Part shown: positions 52,053-61,474 of the stretch, in pieces
Layout: every line of letters begins with the position of its first letter
Position numbering within the stretch: position 1 is the first letter of the stretch
DNA from: Hymenobacter sp. BRD128
Lineage (GTDB): Bacteria > Bacteroidota > Bacteroidia > Cytophagales > Hymenobacteraceae
Direction of reading: 5' to 3'
DNA length: 64,000 nucleotides
Assembly (NCBI RefSeq): GCF_013256625.1
Contig: NZ_CP053908.1
Location: forward strand, 248,001 to 312,000
The notes under the pieces: generated by a model
The model's database searches: none
What the model saw: the letters and a program-made list of their open reading frames with translations, nothing else
What the model was told of the DNA's origin: nothing
Position numbers and translations under genes: made by a program

Positions 52053-53447
52053 CTACTTCGCTAGCTCTTTCCAGACCACGTTCAGGCCTTCGGCCCAAAT
52101 AGGATGGGCGATAACCATATTCTGGAGCTGCTGGTAGCGCAGCCGCCCGGTCATGGCTACTTGCAGAATAGTCATGATGTCGCCGGCCTCGGGACCCACG
52201 ATGGCGGCGCCCAGAATACGGTCGTCGGGGCCCACGAGTACCTTCCAGAAACCCGTTTGCTGGCCCGTTTGCTGGGCGCGGCCAATGCTGCGCACGGGTA
52301 GCTTCGACACGCGGTAGTCGATTTTTTGCTCTTCGGCCTGGCTTTCGCTCAGGCCGATGCGGCCGAGCTGCGGGTCGGTAAATACGCAGTAGGGCAGGGG
52401 CCGCTGCTTGGCCGAGCGGCGGCCGCGGTGCAGCAGGTTGTCGCGGACTACCCGAAAGTCATCGTAGCTGATGTGCGTAAACTGCGGCCCGCCGTGCACG
52501 TCGCCCAGCGCGTAGATGTGGCGCGCGCTGGTCTGCAAGCGGCTGTTTACCTGAATGTAGCCTTTTTCATCGGTCTGGATGCCGGTGGCTTCCAGGTTCA
52601 GCGAGTCCGAATTGGGCCGGCGGCCCACGGCTACCAGCAAGTGGCTACCGTGCAGGCGGCGCTCGCCGTGGGGCGTGTCGAGGGTGGTAGTCAGTTCGCC
52701 GGCCGCGTTGCGCGATACGCGCCGCGCCTGGGCTTCGAGTAGCAGTTCGATACCATCTTGGGTGAGGGCTTTTTGGAGGCACTCGCACACGTCGTCGTCT
52801 TCGCGCTCCAGCAGCTGGTGGCCGGTTTCAATAATAGTGACGCGGCTGCCGAAGCGCCGGAACATCTGCCCAAACTCCAGCCCGATATAGCCGCCGCCCA
52901 GGATAAGCAGGTGCTCGGGCACCTCCTGAATATCGAGCAGGCTAGTAGTAGTGAGGTAACCCGCATCGGCCAGGCCCGGTACATCGGGCACGGCCGGCCG
53001 GGTGCCGGTATTGATAAAAATCTGCTTGGCCCGAACGTCGCTGGCCTCGCGTTGGGTTTCCTGCACCCGCACCGTATGCTTGCCTGTGAAGGCGGCGTGG
53101 CCGTGCAGCACCGTGAGGTTGGGATGCTGGCGCACCAGCGCCTCGTGCAGGTTGTGGCGCGAGTGGGCCAGCAGGGCATCTTTGCGGGCAATAACAGCGG
53201 GCATATCCACGGTGGCCTCGCCGCCCAGCCGGATGCCCAGCGCGGCGGCTGTGCGCACCTGGTGCAGGCGCTCGGCCGAAGCCAGAATAGTCTTGGTGGG
53301 CACGCAGCCGTAGTTAACGCACGAGCCGCCCAAGTGAGCTTCTTCAACCAGAATAACGGTGCGGCCGGCTTCAGCTAGGGCTGTGGCGAGGGGGTTGCCG
53401 GCCTGGCCGGAGCCAATGATGAGGGCATCGCAGGAATAATCAGACAT
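52053..53447 (-). CDS. FAD-dependent disulfide reductase (mercuric-reductase-like)
   Basis: 464 aa. Two-domain pyridine-nucleotide disulfide oxidoreductase. FAD motif IIGSGQAGNPLATALAEAG (~10-28), redox pair Cys43/Cys48 in SCVNYGCVPTK, NAD(P) motif ILGGGYIGLEFGQMF (~173), ALGDVHGGPQF, and a C-terminal interface domain with PVRSIGRAQQTGQQTGFWK. No N-terminal heavy-metal domain and no C-terminal Cys pair, so true mercuric reductase activity is doubtful; it fits the broad YkgC/MerA-like group. Confidence 0.9.
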   Translation of the reverse strand: MSDYSCDALIIGSGQAGNPLATALAEAGRTVILVEEAHLGGSCVNYGCVPTKTILASAERLHQVRTAAALGIRLGGEATVDMPAVIARKDALLAHSRHNLHEALVRQHPNLTVLHGHAAFTGKHTVRVQETQREASDVRAKQIFINTGTRPAVPDVPGLADAGYLTTTSLLDIQEVPEHLLILGGGYIGLEFGQMFRRFGSRVTIIETGHQLLEREDDDVCECLQKALTQDGIELLLEAQARRVSRNAAGELTTTLDTPHGERRLHGSHLLVAVGRRPNSDSLNLEATGIQTDEKGYIQVNSRLQTSARHIYALGDVHGGPQFTHISYDDFRVVRDNLLHRGRRSAKQRPLPYCVFTDPQLGRIGLSESQAEEQKIDYRVSKLPVRSIGRAQQTGQQTGFWKVLVGPDDRILGAAIVGPEAGDIMTILQVAMTGRLRYQQLQNMVIAHPIWAEGLNVVWKELAK

Positions 53448-53593
53448 AGATACGGGCTAGGGCCGCGCGCAGTGGTGGCTGGGTGGCATACGCAAAAAGC
53501 CGGCTGGCGACCGGCTCCCCTGCAACGCTTTGGCCAGGGCCAGCCTCCACGCTATAGCCGTATTTTGCCCGGTGCGGGCGGGGCTGGCTGCTT

Positions 53594-54379
53594 ATGGAGA
53601 CATTCTTACGCTATTGCTTATTAAGTGGGCTGGGCGCGCTGCTCGGTGGCTGCTCGGTGTACGTACCCATGCTGGGCGCCGCGCCTGAGATTCGGCAAAA
53701 AGGCGAGCTGGAAGTAACGGGCGCCTGGTCGCTGACCAACCGCGTCGATGCCAGCGCCACCTACTCGCCCCTCCGCCACCTGCTGGTGCGCGCCGCCGTG
53801 AGCAGCAAAGGCGGTGGCCACCAGGAGGCTAACGACAGTGCTAGCTTCGCGCAAAATAATCAGTATGAGCTGAATGTAGGTACCTACTGGCCGCTGGGCA
53901 AGCAGTGGCTGCTAGGAGGGCTAGCGGGTTTTGGCCAGGCCCACAGCCAGGCCCGCTATACCGACGACGGCGACGTGAGTTTTAATATATTCGGCTACCG
54001 CCAGCCCATCCGGCACCAGTTCGACGCCATCTATGCCAAATACTCGGCCGAAATCTATGGTACCTGGCAGGCGAGCGAGTGGGTGAGCCTGGGCCTGGCC
54101 TGCCGGCTGGTGCAGCTGCGCCTCACCGACGTGACCGACCGCTACGTGCCGGTGCAGGCCGGCCCCATTGTGCGCTACGAGCCCATGCTCTACCTGCGGG
54201 TGCGGCCCAATGGCGGCCCGGTGCAGTGCCAGGCCGCGCTGGGCACTTCTGCCACTTTCGGCTACGATGGGCGCCGGGCGCTCGACCAGGCCGACCCAGC
54301 CCGCCAGTTCAGGCTGGGCTACGGTTACGCGTCGCTGGGCATTGCGTTTTACCCGCACTTGCTGTGGCAGGGGAAATAA
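53594..54379 (+). CDS. Outer-membrane-type lipoprotein, unknown function
   Basis: 261 aa. Lipoprotein signal ending LLGGC (Cys20, close to the N-terminus METFLRYCLLSGLGALLGG). Alternating strands such as YELNVGTYWPLGKQWLLGGL and FRLGYGYASLGIAFYPHLLW suggest an 8-12-strand barrel or lipocalin-like fold. No family recognised. The stop is 1 bp from the stop of the convergent neighbour. Confidence 0.7.
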   Translation: METFLRYCLLSGLGALLGGCSVYVPMLGAAPEIRQKGELEVTGAWSLTNRVDASATYSPLRHLLVRAAVSSKGGGHQEANDSASFAQNNQYELNVGTYWPLGKQWLLGGLAGFGQAHSQARYTDDGDVSFNIFGYRQPIRHQFDAIYAKYSAEIYGTWQASEWVSLGLACRLVQLRLTDVTDRYVPVQAGPIVRYEPMLYLRVRPNGGPVQCQAALGTSATFGYDGRRALDQADPARQFRLGYGYASLGIAFYPHLLWQGK

Positions 54380-54380
54380 G

Positions 54381-55535
54381 TTATTTGGGTTTGCTCTCGA
54401 AAAAATTACTAAGTGGGCGCTTAAACAAACCGTTGGTAGTGCCTAGGTACACGGTGTCGCCGAGTTGCGCCAGGTCGGTAAAATCGGCTTGCCCCAGGCC
54501 GTCATTTTTAAGCTCGCGCACCCGGTAGCTATTGCCCTGCCAGCGCAGCGAGTACAGCGAATTGGTAATAATAGTGTGGGTGATGCCCACCAAACTGTCT
54601 CCGACCGGCCGAAACGTACTAACTCCAAAATAATTGGGCACGCCAGTAAAGCGCTGCCAGGTTTCGCCGTTATCAGCCGACGTTATCACCGCCCTGGAGC
54701 CATTGCCTTCTACCGCGTACACTGTACCCTGCCACTTGTAGTAGTTAACCACGGCGGCCGGGCCAAAAACCTGCCTGGCCGTGCCATCGGGCTTTATCTT
54801 ATAAATACCTTGGTTAAAAGCGTTTACCAGAAAATATTCGTCGATAACCGCCACCGTGCAAAAACCGGCATACGTGCCAGTAGCCGATAGTGGTACCTGC
54901 ACCACCTGCGTTTGGGCCGTTACCTGACCAAAGTAAGTGGTAATTTTAGAAAGCGTAAAGTGAAGGTTAGGGTCAGGGTATTTGGTAGTCAAATAGTTAA
55001 CCAATAGTTGATTATTGTTATTGATGGCGCCAAATTGCAACGGCACGTACCCGCGGTTATTAACAAAAACAGTGGCAGTAGGGTCGAGTCGGTGTAAGTG
55101 AATTTCGGCCCCCAAATTAGCAGCGAATGGCGGCGCGGTAGGAAACGCCAACAATACAGAGTCGCTGTGGTAAGGATAAGCAAAGAAATTTGGCCCTAGC
55201 GGAATACGCGTTTGCACATCGGCTGGCAGTACTACCGTGCTTAAGGGGCCTGTTACCGACTCATAATAGCCATAGGTGCGGCGGGCAGTAGCGGTAGGCG
55301 AAGGTGTAAGGACTCCAAACCAGCTAGGCTGCTGCAAGTAGATAGAGTTGGCATCTTTCGACATGCCTATAATAAATTTTTGTAAACCATACAGTTGCTT
55401 TACTTCCGACCAACTGTACTGCTTGTCTACCTCCTGCACTACAATTTTTTCTACTTCTTTTTTGCAGGCCGTGACCAGCACCAGGGTAACCAAAATGCAA
55501 AAAAGCTTGAGAAGTATCTGTATAAGAAAAATCAA
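54381..55535 (-). CDS. Secreted lipoprotein with propeller-like repeats
   Basis: 384 aa. Signal LFCILVTLVLVTAC (lipidation Cys24). Repeats of ~45 residues, such as YAVEGNGSRAVITSADNGETWQ (partly an Asp-box/BNR-type strand), suggest a sialidase-like or VPS10-like propeller. Base composition is clearly AT-richer than its neighbours, so horizontal origin is possible. No known function. Confidence 0.7.
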   Translation of the reverse strand: MIFLIQILLKLFCILVTLVLVTACKKEVEKIVVQEVDKQYSWSEVKQLYGLQKFIIGMSKDANSIYLQQPSWFGVLTPSPTATARRTYGYYESVTGPLSTVVLPADVQTRIPLGPNFFAYPYHSDSVLLAFPTAPPFAANLGAEIHLHRLDPTATVFVNNRGYVPLQFGAINNNNQLLVNYLTTKYPDPNLHFTLSKITTYFGQVTAQTQVVQVPLSATGTYAGFCTVAVIDEYFLVNAFNQGIYKIKPDGTARQVFGPAAVVNYYKWQGTVYAVEGNGSRAVITSADNGETWQRFTGVPNYFGVSTFRPVGDSLVGITHTIITNSLYSLRWQGNSYRVRELKNDGLGQADFTDLAQLGDTVYLGTTNGLFKRPLSNFFESKPK

Positions 55536-55565
55536 GTAAGTAGGTTACTGGATATAAAAGTAGCC

Positions 55566-55595
55566 AAAAAAAGCCCCGGCAAGTACCGGGGCTTT
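55566..55595 (-). terminator. Intrinsic terminator after sucD
   Basis: On the minus strand a 10-bp stem AAAGCCCCGG with 6-nt loop followed by a run of T. Confidence 0.88.
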
Positions 55596-55622
55596 GACTG
55601 TGTTCTTAATGAAGGGCTAGCC

Positions 55623-56504
55623 CTACTTGCCGCCCAGCACCCGCAGCATCGTATCGCCAATCTCGGCGGGCGAATCCACGACGTGGATGCCGCACTCGCG
55701 CATGATGGCCATTTTGGCGGCGGCCGTGTCGTCGGCCCCGCCTACGATGGCGCCGGCGTGGCCCATGCGGCGGCCGGGAGGCGCGGTTTGGCCGGCAATA
55801 AAGCCTACTACGGGCTTCTTGTTACCGGTTTCCTTAATCCAGCGGGCGGCTTCGGCTTCCATGCCGCCGCCAATTTCGCCAATCATTACGATGCCCTCGG
55901 TTTCGGGGTCATTCATCAAAAGCTCCACCGCCTGCTTGGTGGTGGTGCCGATGATGGGGTCGCCGCCGATGCCGATGGCCGTGGTCTGGCCCAGGCCGGC
56001 CTTGGTGAGCTGGTCAACGGCTTCGTAGGTCAGCGTGCCCGACTTCGATACGATGCCAATCTTGCCTTTCGAGAAGATAAAGCCGGGCATGATACCCACC
56101 TTGCACTCGCCGGCCGTAATCACGCCGGGGCAGTTGGGACCCACCATCGTGATGCCCGGGCGGTCCTTGAGGTAGTGCTTCACGGCAATCATGTCCTTGG
56201 TAGGAATGCCTTCCGTGATGGTCACAATCACCTTAATACCCGCCTGGGCAGCTTCCAGAATCGCGTCGGCGGCGAAAGCCGGGGGCACGAAAATGATGCT
56301 GGTATCGGCCTGGGTAGCGGCCACGGCATCGGCCACGGTGTTGAACACGGGCCGGCCGAGGTGCTCGGTGCCGCCCTTGCCGGGCGTCACGCCGCCCACT
56401 ACCTGGGTGCCGTAATCCATCATTTGCTGCGCGTGGAACGAGCCTTCGGAGCCGGTGAAGCCCTGCACGATGACCTTGGAATCTTTATTGACGAGAACGC
56501 TCAT
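55623..56504 (-). CDS. sucD: Succinyl-CoA synthetase alpha subunit
   Basis: 293 aa. TCA-cycle enzyme coupling succinyl-CoA to ATP/GTP formation with Suc[20 protein letters not shown] (~9-27), GPNCPGVI and, at ~residue 249, the phosphorylated His in [11 protein letters not shown]. Full length. sucC is not next to it, as is usual in Bacteroidota. Strong terminator follows. Confidence 0.97.
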   Translation of the reverse strand: MSVLVNKDSKVIVQGFTGSEGSFHAQQMMDYGTQVVGGVTPGKGGTEHLGRPVFNTVADAVAATQADTSIIFVPPAFAADAILEAAQAGIKVIVTITEGIPTKDMIAVKHYLKDRPGITMVGPNCPGVITAGECKVGIMPGFIFSKGKIGIVSKSGTLTYEAVDQLTKAGLGQTTAIGIGGDPIIGTTTKQAVELLMNDPETEGIVMIGEIGGGMEAEAARWIKETGNKKPVVGFIAGQTAPPGRRMGHAGAIVGGADDTAAAKMAIMRECGIHVVDSPAEIGDTMLRVLGGK

Positions 56505-56597
56505 GGGCGGCTAACTTGTTGAGGAGAGTTGAGTGGGGCAAAAGTAGGGCCGGGGCGGGCAATGCGCGCACGCCCGGCCCCCGCCCGGTAGCCTGCC

Positions 56598-56605
56598 TAC
56601 CTTTG
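56598..56605 (+). promoter_or_regulatory. -7 element TACCTTTG
   Basis: Exact TAnnTTTG match, 39 bp before the ATG at 56644. The upstream region is GC-rich with no TTG at the expected distance. Confidence 0.55.
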
Positions 56606-56643
56606 TGGTCCCACTGGCTCTTTATTGTTCCCCACCTGGCAGC

Positions 56644-57621
56644 ATGTATTTCAACCATATTATCGACACGCTCGGCAACACGCCGCTCGTGAAGCTCAAC
56701 CGCGTTACCGAAAGCATTAAAGGTACCATTCTGGCTAAGGTAGAATACTTTAACCCCGGCAATTCGGTGAAGGACCGCATGGCCCTGCGCATGATTGAGG
56801 ATGCCGAACAGGCCGGCCTTATTAAGCCGGGCGGCACCATCATCGAGGGCACCAGCGGCAACACCGGCATGGGGCTAGCCCTGGCCGCCATCGCCAAAGG
56901 CTACAAAACGGTGTTCGTGATGAGCGACAAGCAAAGCAAGGAAAAGCAGGACATCCTGCGCGCCGTGGGCGCCGAGGTGGTGGTGTGCCCCGTCGACGTG
57001 GCCCCCGACGACCCGCGCAGCTACTACTCGGTGGCCCGCCGCCTCAACCAGGAAACCCCTAACTCGTTCTACCCCAATCAGTACGACAACCTCTCGAACA
57101 CGGCGGCGCACTACGAAACCACCGGCCCCGAAATCTGGCAGGGCACCGAGGGCCGCATCACGCACCTGGCGGCCGGCGTGGGCACGGGCGGCACCATCTG
57201 CGGCAGCAGCAAGTACCTGAAAGAGCAGAATAGCCAGGTTTTTACGCTCGGTATCGACACCTACGGCTCCGTGTTTAAGAAGTATAAGGAAACCGGTATT
57301 TTCGACCCAAACGAAATATATCCCTACAAAACGGAAGGCATCGGCGAGGATATTCTGCCAAAGAATGTAGACTTCGACGTCATCGACCAGTTTATTAAAG
57401 TGGGCGATAAGGATGCCGCGCTCATGACGCGCCGGCTAGCCAAGGAGGAGGGCCTGTTTGTGGGCTGGAGCTGCGGCTCGGCTGTATTCGGCGCCTTGGA
57501 GTATGCGCGCGAGCATCTTACGGAGAGCGACACGATGGTGATTATCCTGCCCGACCACGGCACGCGCTACCTGGGCAAGATTTATAACGACGACTGGATG
57601 CGGGCGCAGGGCTGGCTGTAG
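56644..57621 (+). CDS. Cystathionine beta-synthase/cysteine synthase family enzyme
   Basis: 325 aa from ATG 56644; the frame is open to 56605 but that GTG lies inside the promoter. PLP enzyme with Lys43 in NPGNSVKDRMA, substrate loop TSGNTGMGLA (~78) and phosphate loop GVGTGGTICG (~180). DDPRSYYSVARRLNQE and TEGIGEDILP are closer to CBS than to CysK. It lacks the regulatory Bateman (CBS) domain. It either makes cystathionine from serine and homocysteine or cysteine from O-acetylserine; the first is favoured. Confidence 0.9.
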   Translation: MYFNHIIDTLGNTPLVKLNRVTESIKGTILAKVEYFNPGNSVKDRMALRMIEDAEQAGLIKPGGTIIEGTSGNTGMGLALAAIAKGYKTVFVMSDKQSKEKQDILRAVGAEVVVCPVDVAPDDPRSYYSVARRLNQETPNSFYPNQYDNLSNTAAHYETTGPEIWQGTEGRITHLAAGVGTGGTICGSSKYLKEQNSQVFTLGIDTYGSVFKKYKETGIFDPNEIYPYKTEGIGEDILPKNVDFDVIDQFIKVGDKDAALMTRRLAKEEGLFVGWSCGSAVFGALEYAREHLTESDTMVIILPDHGTRYLGKIYNDDWMRAQGWL

Positions 57622-57634
57622 CCTCCCGTTGAGC

Positions 57635-57665
57635 TTGCTAAAGCGAAAGGCCAGAAGTATCTTCG
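57635..57665 (+). promoter_or_regulatory. Promoter of the response-regulator gene
   Basis: TTG at 57635-57637, 20-nt spacer, TATCTTCG at 57658-57665 (one mismatch to TAnnTTTG). ATG is 24 bp further. Confidence 0.6.
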
Positions 57666-57688
57666 TTATCCCATTCAGGCTGCTTATT

Positions 57689-58117
57689 ATGACGGACGCG
57701 CTCAACCATATCGTGTTGATAGAGGACAACGAGACGACCAGCTTTCTCAACAACCGTTTGCTAAGCCGCTTGGGCGTGGCCCGGCAGGTGAGCTCGTTTG
57801 CGAAAGCTGAGGAAGCGCTCGATTTTCTGTGGGGTGGCGCCCAGGCTAGCCCCGCCGACGCGCAGGCCGTGCCCGACTTGGTATTCGTGGACCTGAAAAT
57901 GCCCGGCATGAGCGGCTTCGATTTTCTGGAGCGCTACAGCCAGCTGCCCGCCGATACCCAGGAGCGCACCGTGGTGGCCGTGCTCACTACCTCGATGCAC
58001 GGCGCCGACACGGCCCGCGTAGCGCAGTATCCCAACGTAGAGTACCTCACCAAGCCGCTTACCGAAGAGAAAATGCAGCGCCTGCTGGCCAAGCGCTTTT
58101 CGGGCGTGAGCTGGTAA
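57689..58117 (+). CDS. Single-domain response regulator
   Basis: 142 aa from ATG 57689. Receiver domain only. Acidic pair Glu12/Asp13 (IEDNETT), phosphorylation Asp68 (FVDLKMPGMSG), Thr100/Thr101 and Lys122 (YLTKPL) are all conserved. No output domain, so it acts in phosphotransfer or by protein contact, in the style of the many REC-only proteins of Bacteroidota. No histidine kinase adjacent. Confidence 0.94.
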   Translation: MTDALNHIVLIEDNETTSFLNNRLLSRLGVARQVSSFAKAEEALDFLWGGAQASPADAQAVPDLVFVDLKMPGMSGFDFLERYSQLPADTQERTVVAVLTTSMHGADTARVAQYPNVEYLTKPLTEEKMQRLLAKRFSGVSW

Positions 58118-58130
58118 AGCAACTATCCGC

Positions 58131-58163
58131 AAAGGCCGTCTTACCCGCTAAGACGGCCTTTTG
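58131..58163. terminator. Bidirectional intrinsic terminator
   Basis: AAAGGCCGTCTTA, loop CCCGC, complement, then TTTT. Its stem shares AAGACGGCCTTT with the terminator at 11740-11777. Separates the receiver gene from convergent ade. Confidence 0.88.
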
Positions 58164-58188
58164 TCTTGATACCTTGCCTCAGGAAAGG

Positions 58189-59847
58189 CTAGCGAACAAA
58201 TTCAAACTTTTCGCCGTCAAATAGCCCCTTATCGCTGAGCTTGAGGCTGGGAATAACCAGCAAAGCCATGAAGGAGAGCGTCATAAATGGCGCCTGCAGG
58301 CCCGAGCCGAGCTGGGTTTTGGCAAAAGCATCGAGGGCCGCATAAGCTGCCGCCACCTCGGGGCCGGGGCGGTCCGACATGAGGCCGGCCACGGGCAGCG
58401 GTAGCAGGCGCTCTTCGCCGGCGGCACCCACGGCGGCTAGCCCGCCCTGGGCCTGCACCACGAGGTTGATGGCGCGGGTCAGGCTCTCGTCGTCGTGGCC
58501 CACGGCCGTGATGTTGTGCGAATCGTGGCCCACGCTGCTGGCCAGCGCGCCCCGCTTCAAGCCAAATCCTTTAATAAAAGCCACTGCCGGCGGCGCGCCG
58601 GGCGTGTAGCGGTTGAGCACTACCAGCTTGAGTACGTCCTGGCTAGGGTCGGGCTGGAGCTGGCCGTTGGCCACGGGCAGCTGCAAATCGCGCCGCGCCG
58701 TAATGAGCTGGCCATCGAAGCATTCCATGACGGGGTAGGTGGCGGTGGCCTGGCCCGCGCTGGCGGGCAGGGCTAGCGCGGCGGCCTCGATGGGCTGGGC
58801 GCGGAAGTTATTAACCAAGGCCACCGGCGTGGCCGGCAGCAGGCACTGGCCATTTTCGGCCACCAGCTCGCCGTCGAGGTAGGTTTTGAGAACGTTAAAA
58901 TCGGTCAGGTTATCGACCAGAATAAAGTCGGCCGGGTCGCCCACCCGCAGCTGGCCCACGGGCAGGCTGTAGTGCGCCACGGGGTTGAGGCAGGCCATTT
59001 GCAGCACGTCGAACACGCTGTAGCCCAGCGCCACGGCGCGCTGCACCAGCTGGTTGATGTGGCCCAGCAGCAGCGTGTCGGGGTGCTTGTCATCCGAGCA
59101 AAACATGAGCTGCTCGTAGTGCTGGGGCAGCAGCTCGATGAGAGCGTCGAAGTTGCGCGCCGCCGAGCCTTCCCGAATGAGCACCTTCATGCCCGCCGCC
59201 AGCTTGTCGCGCGCCTCGGTGGCCGTGAAGCACTCGTGGTCGGTGCTGATGCCGGCGCTGGCGTAGCACTCGGCCTCCTCGCCTTGCAGGCCGGGGGCGT
59301 GGCCGTCCACGGGGCGGCCGTAGCGATGGGCCAGCTCAATTTTTTCGAGCACGCCGGGGTCGCGGTGGAGCACGCCGGGCCAGTTCATCATCTCGGCCAG
59401 GTAGCCGATTTTCGGATTCTGGAATAATTGCTCGATGTCGGCGGCCGTGATTTCGGCCCCGGCCGTCTCAAACGGCGTGGCGGGCACGCAGCTCGGCGCG
59501 CCAAAGCAAAACTTGAACGGCCCGGCCGCCGCGTTGTCCAGCATGTACTGCACGCCGCTCACGCCCAGTACGTTGCCGATTTCGTGCGGGTCGCTCACGG
59601 TGGCCACCGTGCCGTGGGTGAGGGCTAGCCGGGCAAATTCGCTGGGCACCAGCAGCGAGCTTTCGACGTGCACGTGGGCGTCGACGAAGCCCGGCAGGGC
59701 GTAGGGCCGGGCCGGGTCGGGGCCGGGGGCGCCCGCCACGGGCTCGATGGCTGCCACGCGGCCCGCCGCCACGCGCAGCGCCACCGGGCACACAGTGCGC
59801 GCCGAAATATCAACCAGATTAACAGAAAGCACGAATTCAGCCGCCAT
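58189..59847 (-). CDS. ade: Adenine deaminase
   Basis: 552 aa from ATG 59847; longer frames would start inside the neighbouring promoter. Amidohydrolase converting adenine to hypoxanthine. ALPGFVDAHVHVESSLL (~55) holds the HxH metal site, TVATVSDPHEIGNVLG (~85) follows, GHAPGLQGEEAECYASAG (~195) and FCSDDKHPD (~265) carry later metal ligands. C-terminal beta-sandwich with GLKRGALASSVGHDSHN (~440). Length and motifs fit the bacterial Ade family. Confidence 0.96.
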   Translation of the reverse strand: MAAEFVLSVNLVDISARTVCPVALRVAAGRVAAIEPVAGAPGPDPARPYALPGFVDAHVHVESSLLVPSEFARLALTHGTVATVSDPHEIGNVLGVSGVQYMLDNAAAGPFKFCFGAPSCVPATPFETAGAEITAADIEQLFQNPKIGYLAEMMNWPGVLHRDPGVLEKIELAHRYGRPVDGHAPGLQGEEAECYASAGISTDHECFTATEARDKLAAGMKVLIREGSAARNFDALIELLPQHYEQLMFCSDDKHPDTLLLGHINQLVQRAVALGYSVFDVLQMACLNPVAHYSLPVGQLRVGDPADFILVDNLTDFNVLKTYLDGELVAENGQCLLPATPVALVNNFRAQPIEAAALALPASAGQATATYPVMECFDGQLITARRDLQLPVANGQLQPDPSQDVLKLVVLNRYTPGAPPAVAFIKGFGLKRGALASSVGHDSHNITAVGHDDESLTRAINLVVQAQGGLAAVGAAGEERLLPLPVAGLMSDRPGPEVAAAYAALDAFAKTQLGSGLQAPFMTLSFMALLVIPSLKLSDKGLFDGEKFEFVR

Positions 59848-59902
59848 GTCGTTGTGCGAAAGATGACCCCCCGGCCGGGTGGCCGATTGGGTCTGCGTTG
59901 AG

Positions 59903-59910
59903 TAAATTTG
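59903..59910 (+). promoter_or_regulatory. -7 element TAAATTTG
   Basis: Exact TAnnTTTG match, 14 bp before GTG 59925 of the small lipoprotein. It supports that start over TTG 59898. Confidence 0.5.
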
Positions 59911-59924
59911 AAAAAAAACGCGCC

Positions 59925-60095
59925 GTGAAGCTATCGACAAATGCCCGTTTGCTGGCCCGGCCGGCGCTCCTGCTAGCCCTGGCGGCCCTGCTAGCCACCA
60001 GCGGCTGCGCCACGCACGGCTCGCTGTCGCAAAAAACCAAGTGGTATCGGCACCACAGCGGCGGCAAGTCGGTGCCCTGCCCGTGCGGGCATTAG
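59925..60095 (+). CDS. Small lipoprotein
   Basis: 56 aa from GTG 59925. Signal LLLALAALLATSGC then a short mature peptide ATHGSLSQKTKWYRHH with Cys-Pro-Cys near the end. Tiny lipoproteins of this kind are common in Hymenobacter-like genomes; role unknown. Start chosen because a -7 element lies 14 bp upstream. Confidence 0.55.
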   Translation: MKLSTNARLLARPALLLALAALLATSGCATHGSLSQKTKWYRHHSGGKSVPCPCGH

Positions 60096-60158
60096 TTTGG
60101 GATAGAGGCAGTTTTATGGTATGTTAGCGGTTGCTTTCTTTCTGCAACCCGCTCTCTT

Positions 60159-60764
60159 ATGCTAAAACGCTACAAAGTAGGATTATTTATACTAATGGCT
60201 GGCCCGGGCGCTGCCCAAACGCCCGCGCCGACGGTGCACCTGCCGCCCACCAGCTTTCGGGGCGGCGCCTACCAGCTAAAGGCGCATCCCGACTGGAAGC
60301 GCGCCAAGCTGCTCTACGACGACCACAACCTGAGCGTGAGCGACGCCGACCATAAGCAGGCGTATGCCTTGGTGTATCCGGCCGACAGCGTGCGAGCGTT
60401 TACCATCGGGCGCGATACGTTTTCGGTGGTGCACGACGTGGATATGCCGCGGTCGAGCCAGCGGCTGCGCAATCTGTTTGTGCGCAACCTGTACCACCGG
60501 GGAGGGTTTCAAGTGGCGGAATACGTAGCCGTTATGCCCTCGCCCCAGCCGCCGCTGGTGTATACGCTGCTGGCGGAGGCCGGCCAGGTGCGGGCCGTGC
60601 TGCCGCCCAATAATGTGCAGTTCCGGCTAGCCCTGGCCAAGGCGCTGCTCGACTACACGGCCCTGTCGCAGCAGCTGGAGCTCGACCCCAAGATTATTCC
60701 TGAGCAGCTGCCCGAGCTGCTGGCGGCCTATGGCCGCTGGAAAGCCACCAGCGGCTCGAAGTAA
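60159..60764 (+). CDS. Secreted protein of unknown function, paralogue A
   Basis: 201 aa. Weak signal peptide (residues ~5-19, YKVGLFILMAGPGAAQ). Mature domain has GGAYQLKAHPDWKRAKLLYD, DSVRAFTIGRDTFSVVHDVD and a helical C-terminus (LELDPKIIPEQLPELLAAYG). The next gene has the same layout (GAGSYQLPDGTWQPAQIMTF and LEILRDTFLVVNKL), so the two are tandem paralogues. No family recognised. Confidence 0.7.
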   Translation: MLKRYKVGLFILMAGPGAAQTPAPTVHLPPTSFRGGAYQLKAHPDWKRAKLLYDDHNLSVSDADHKQAYALVYPADSVRAFTIGRDTFSVVHDVDMPRSSQRLRNLFVRNLYHRGGFQVAEYVAVMPSPQPPLVYTLLAEAGQVRAVLPPNNVQFRLALAKALLDYTALSQQLELDPKIIPEQLPELLAAYGRWKATSGSK

Positions 60765-60788
60765 TTAGGTTTTAGTAAGGTATTACTC

Positions 60789-61441
60789 GTGAGAAAAATT
60801 ATACTGCTCAGCTATTTGCTTATTCTAGGTAGTCGCTGGTCGGTGCTGGGGCAAGCTTTCCCGACTTACCATTATACCCCCACTGTTAAGCCGCCCCGAT
60901 GAACATGCCTTATGGCAACTACGGGGGCAGTCCGCAAAATCTGGCTTATCGGCAAGGAGCGGGCAGCTACCAGTTGCCCGATGGCACCTGGCAACCGGCC
61001 CAGATTATGACGTTCGACGGCAACCGGCTCGTGGTGAAGGATGACCCAGCTGCCAAGCGTAAGCTAACCGCCAGCGGTGTGCGCCAATTGGAAATCCTGC
61101 GGGATACTTTTCTGGTAGTCAATAAGCTGCCGGGCAAGCTGGTAGCTACCAACGAGCCAGATTTTGTTCAATCACTATTCAACCGGCAGGGGGTGCGCCT
61201 GCTGGTGCGCTACCCCAATGGCTACGGCCACCCCAGTTATTTCCTGAGCCGTCCCAATGTGCCGCTGGCTTTGCTGCCTAGCAGTAAGGCGGGCTTCAAA
61301 AAAGAGCTGCTCACTATTGTGCAGGGCTGCCCGGCACTGGTTGCCCAGCTTGAAAATGATACCCTGGGGCAAGAAGACCTTGTGCAGATACTCCAGGAAT
61401 ACGTGGAATGCCAGCGCCGGGCCAAGGCTGCCACCAAGTAG
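60789..61441 (+). CDS. Secreted protein, paralogue B, frameshifted
   Basis: As sequenced, GTG 60789 opens a 37-codon ORF with a clean signal peptide (MRKIILLSYLLILG then SRWSVLGQ) that stops at 60900-60902; the rest continues in another frame from ATG 60899. Adding one C to the C4 tract at 60894-60897 gives a single 217-aa secreted protein. The ATGA overlap could also mean coupled translation, but the second part would then lack an export signal. The body is a paralogue of the preceding gene. Confidence 0.65.
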
Positions 61442-61474
61442 CCGTCCCCGTCTTTGTACTTACCTTCCCGGTTG

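Noticed and set aside
55395-56522. 375-codon frame antisense to sucD
   Set aside because: Shadow of a universally conserved enzyme gene.
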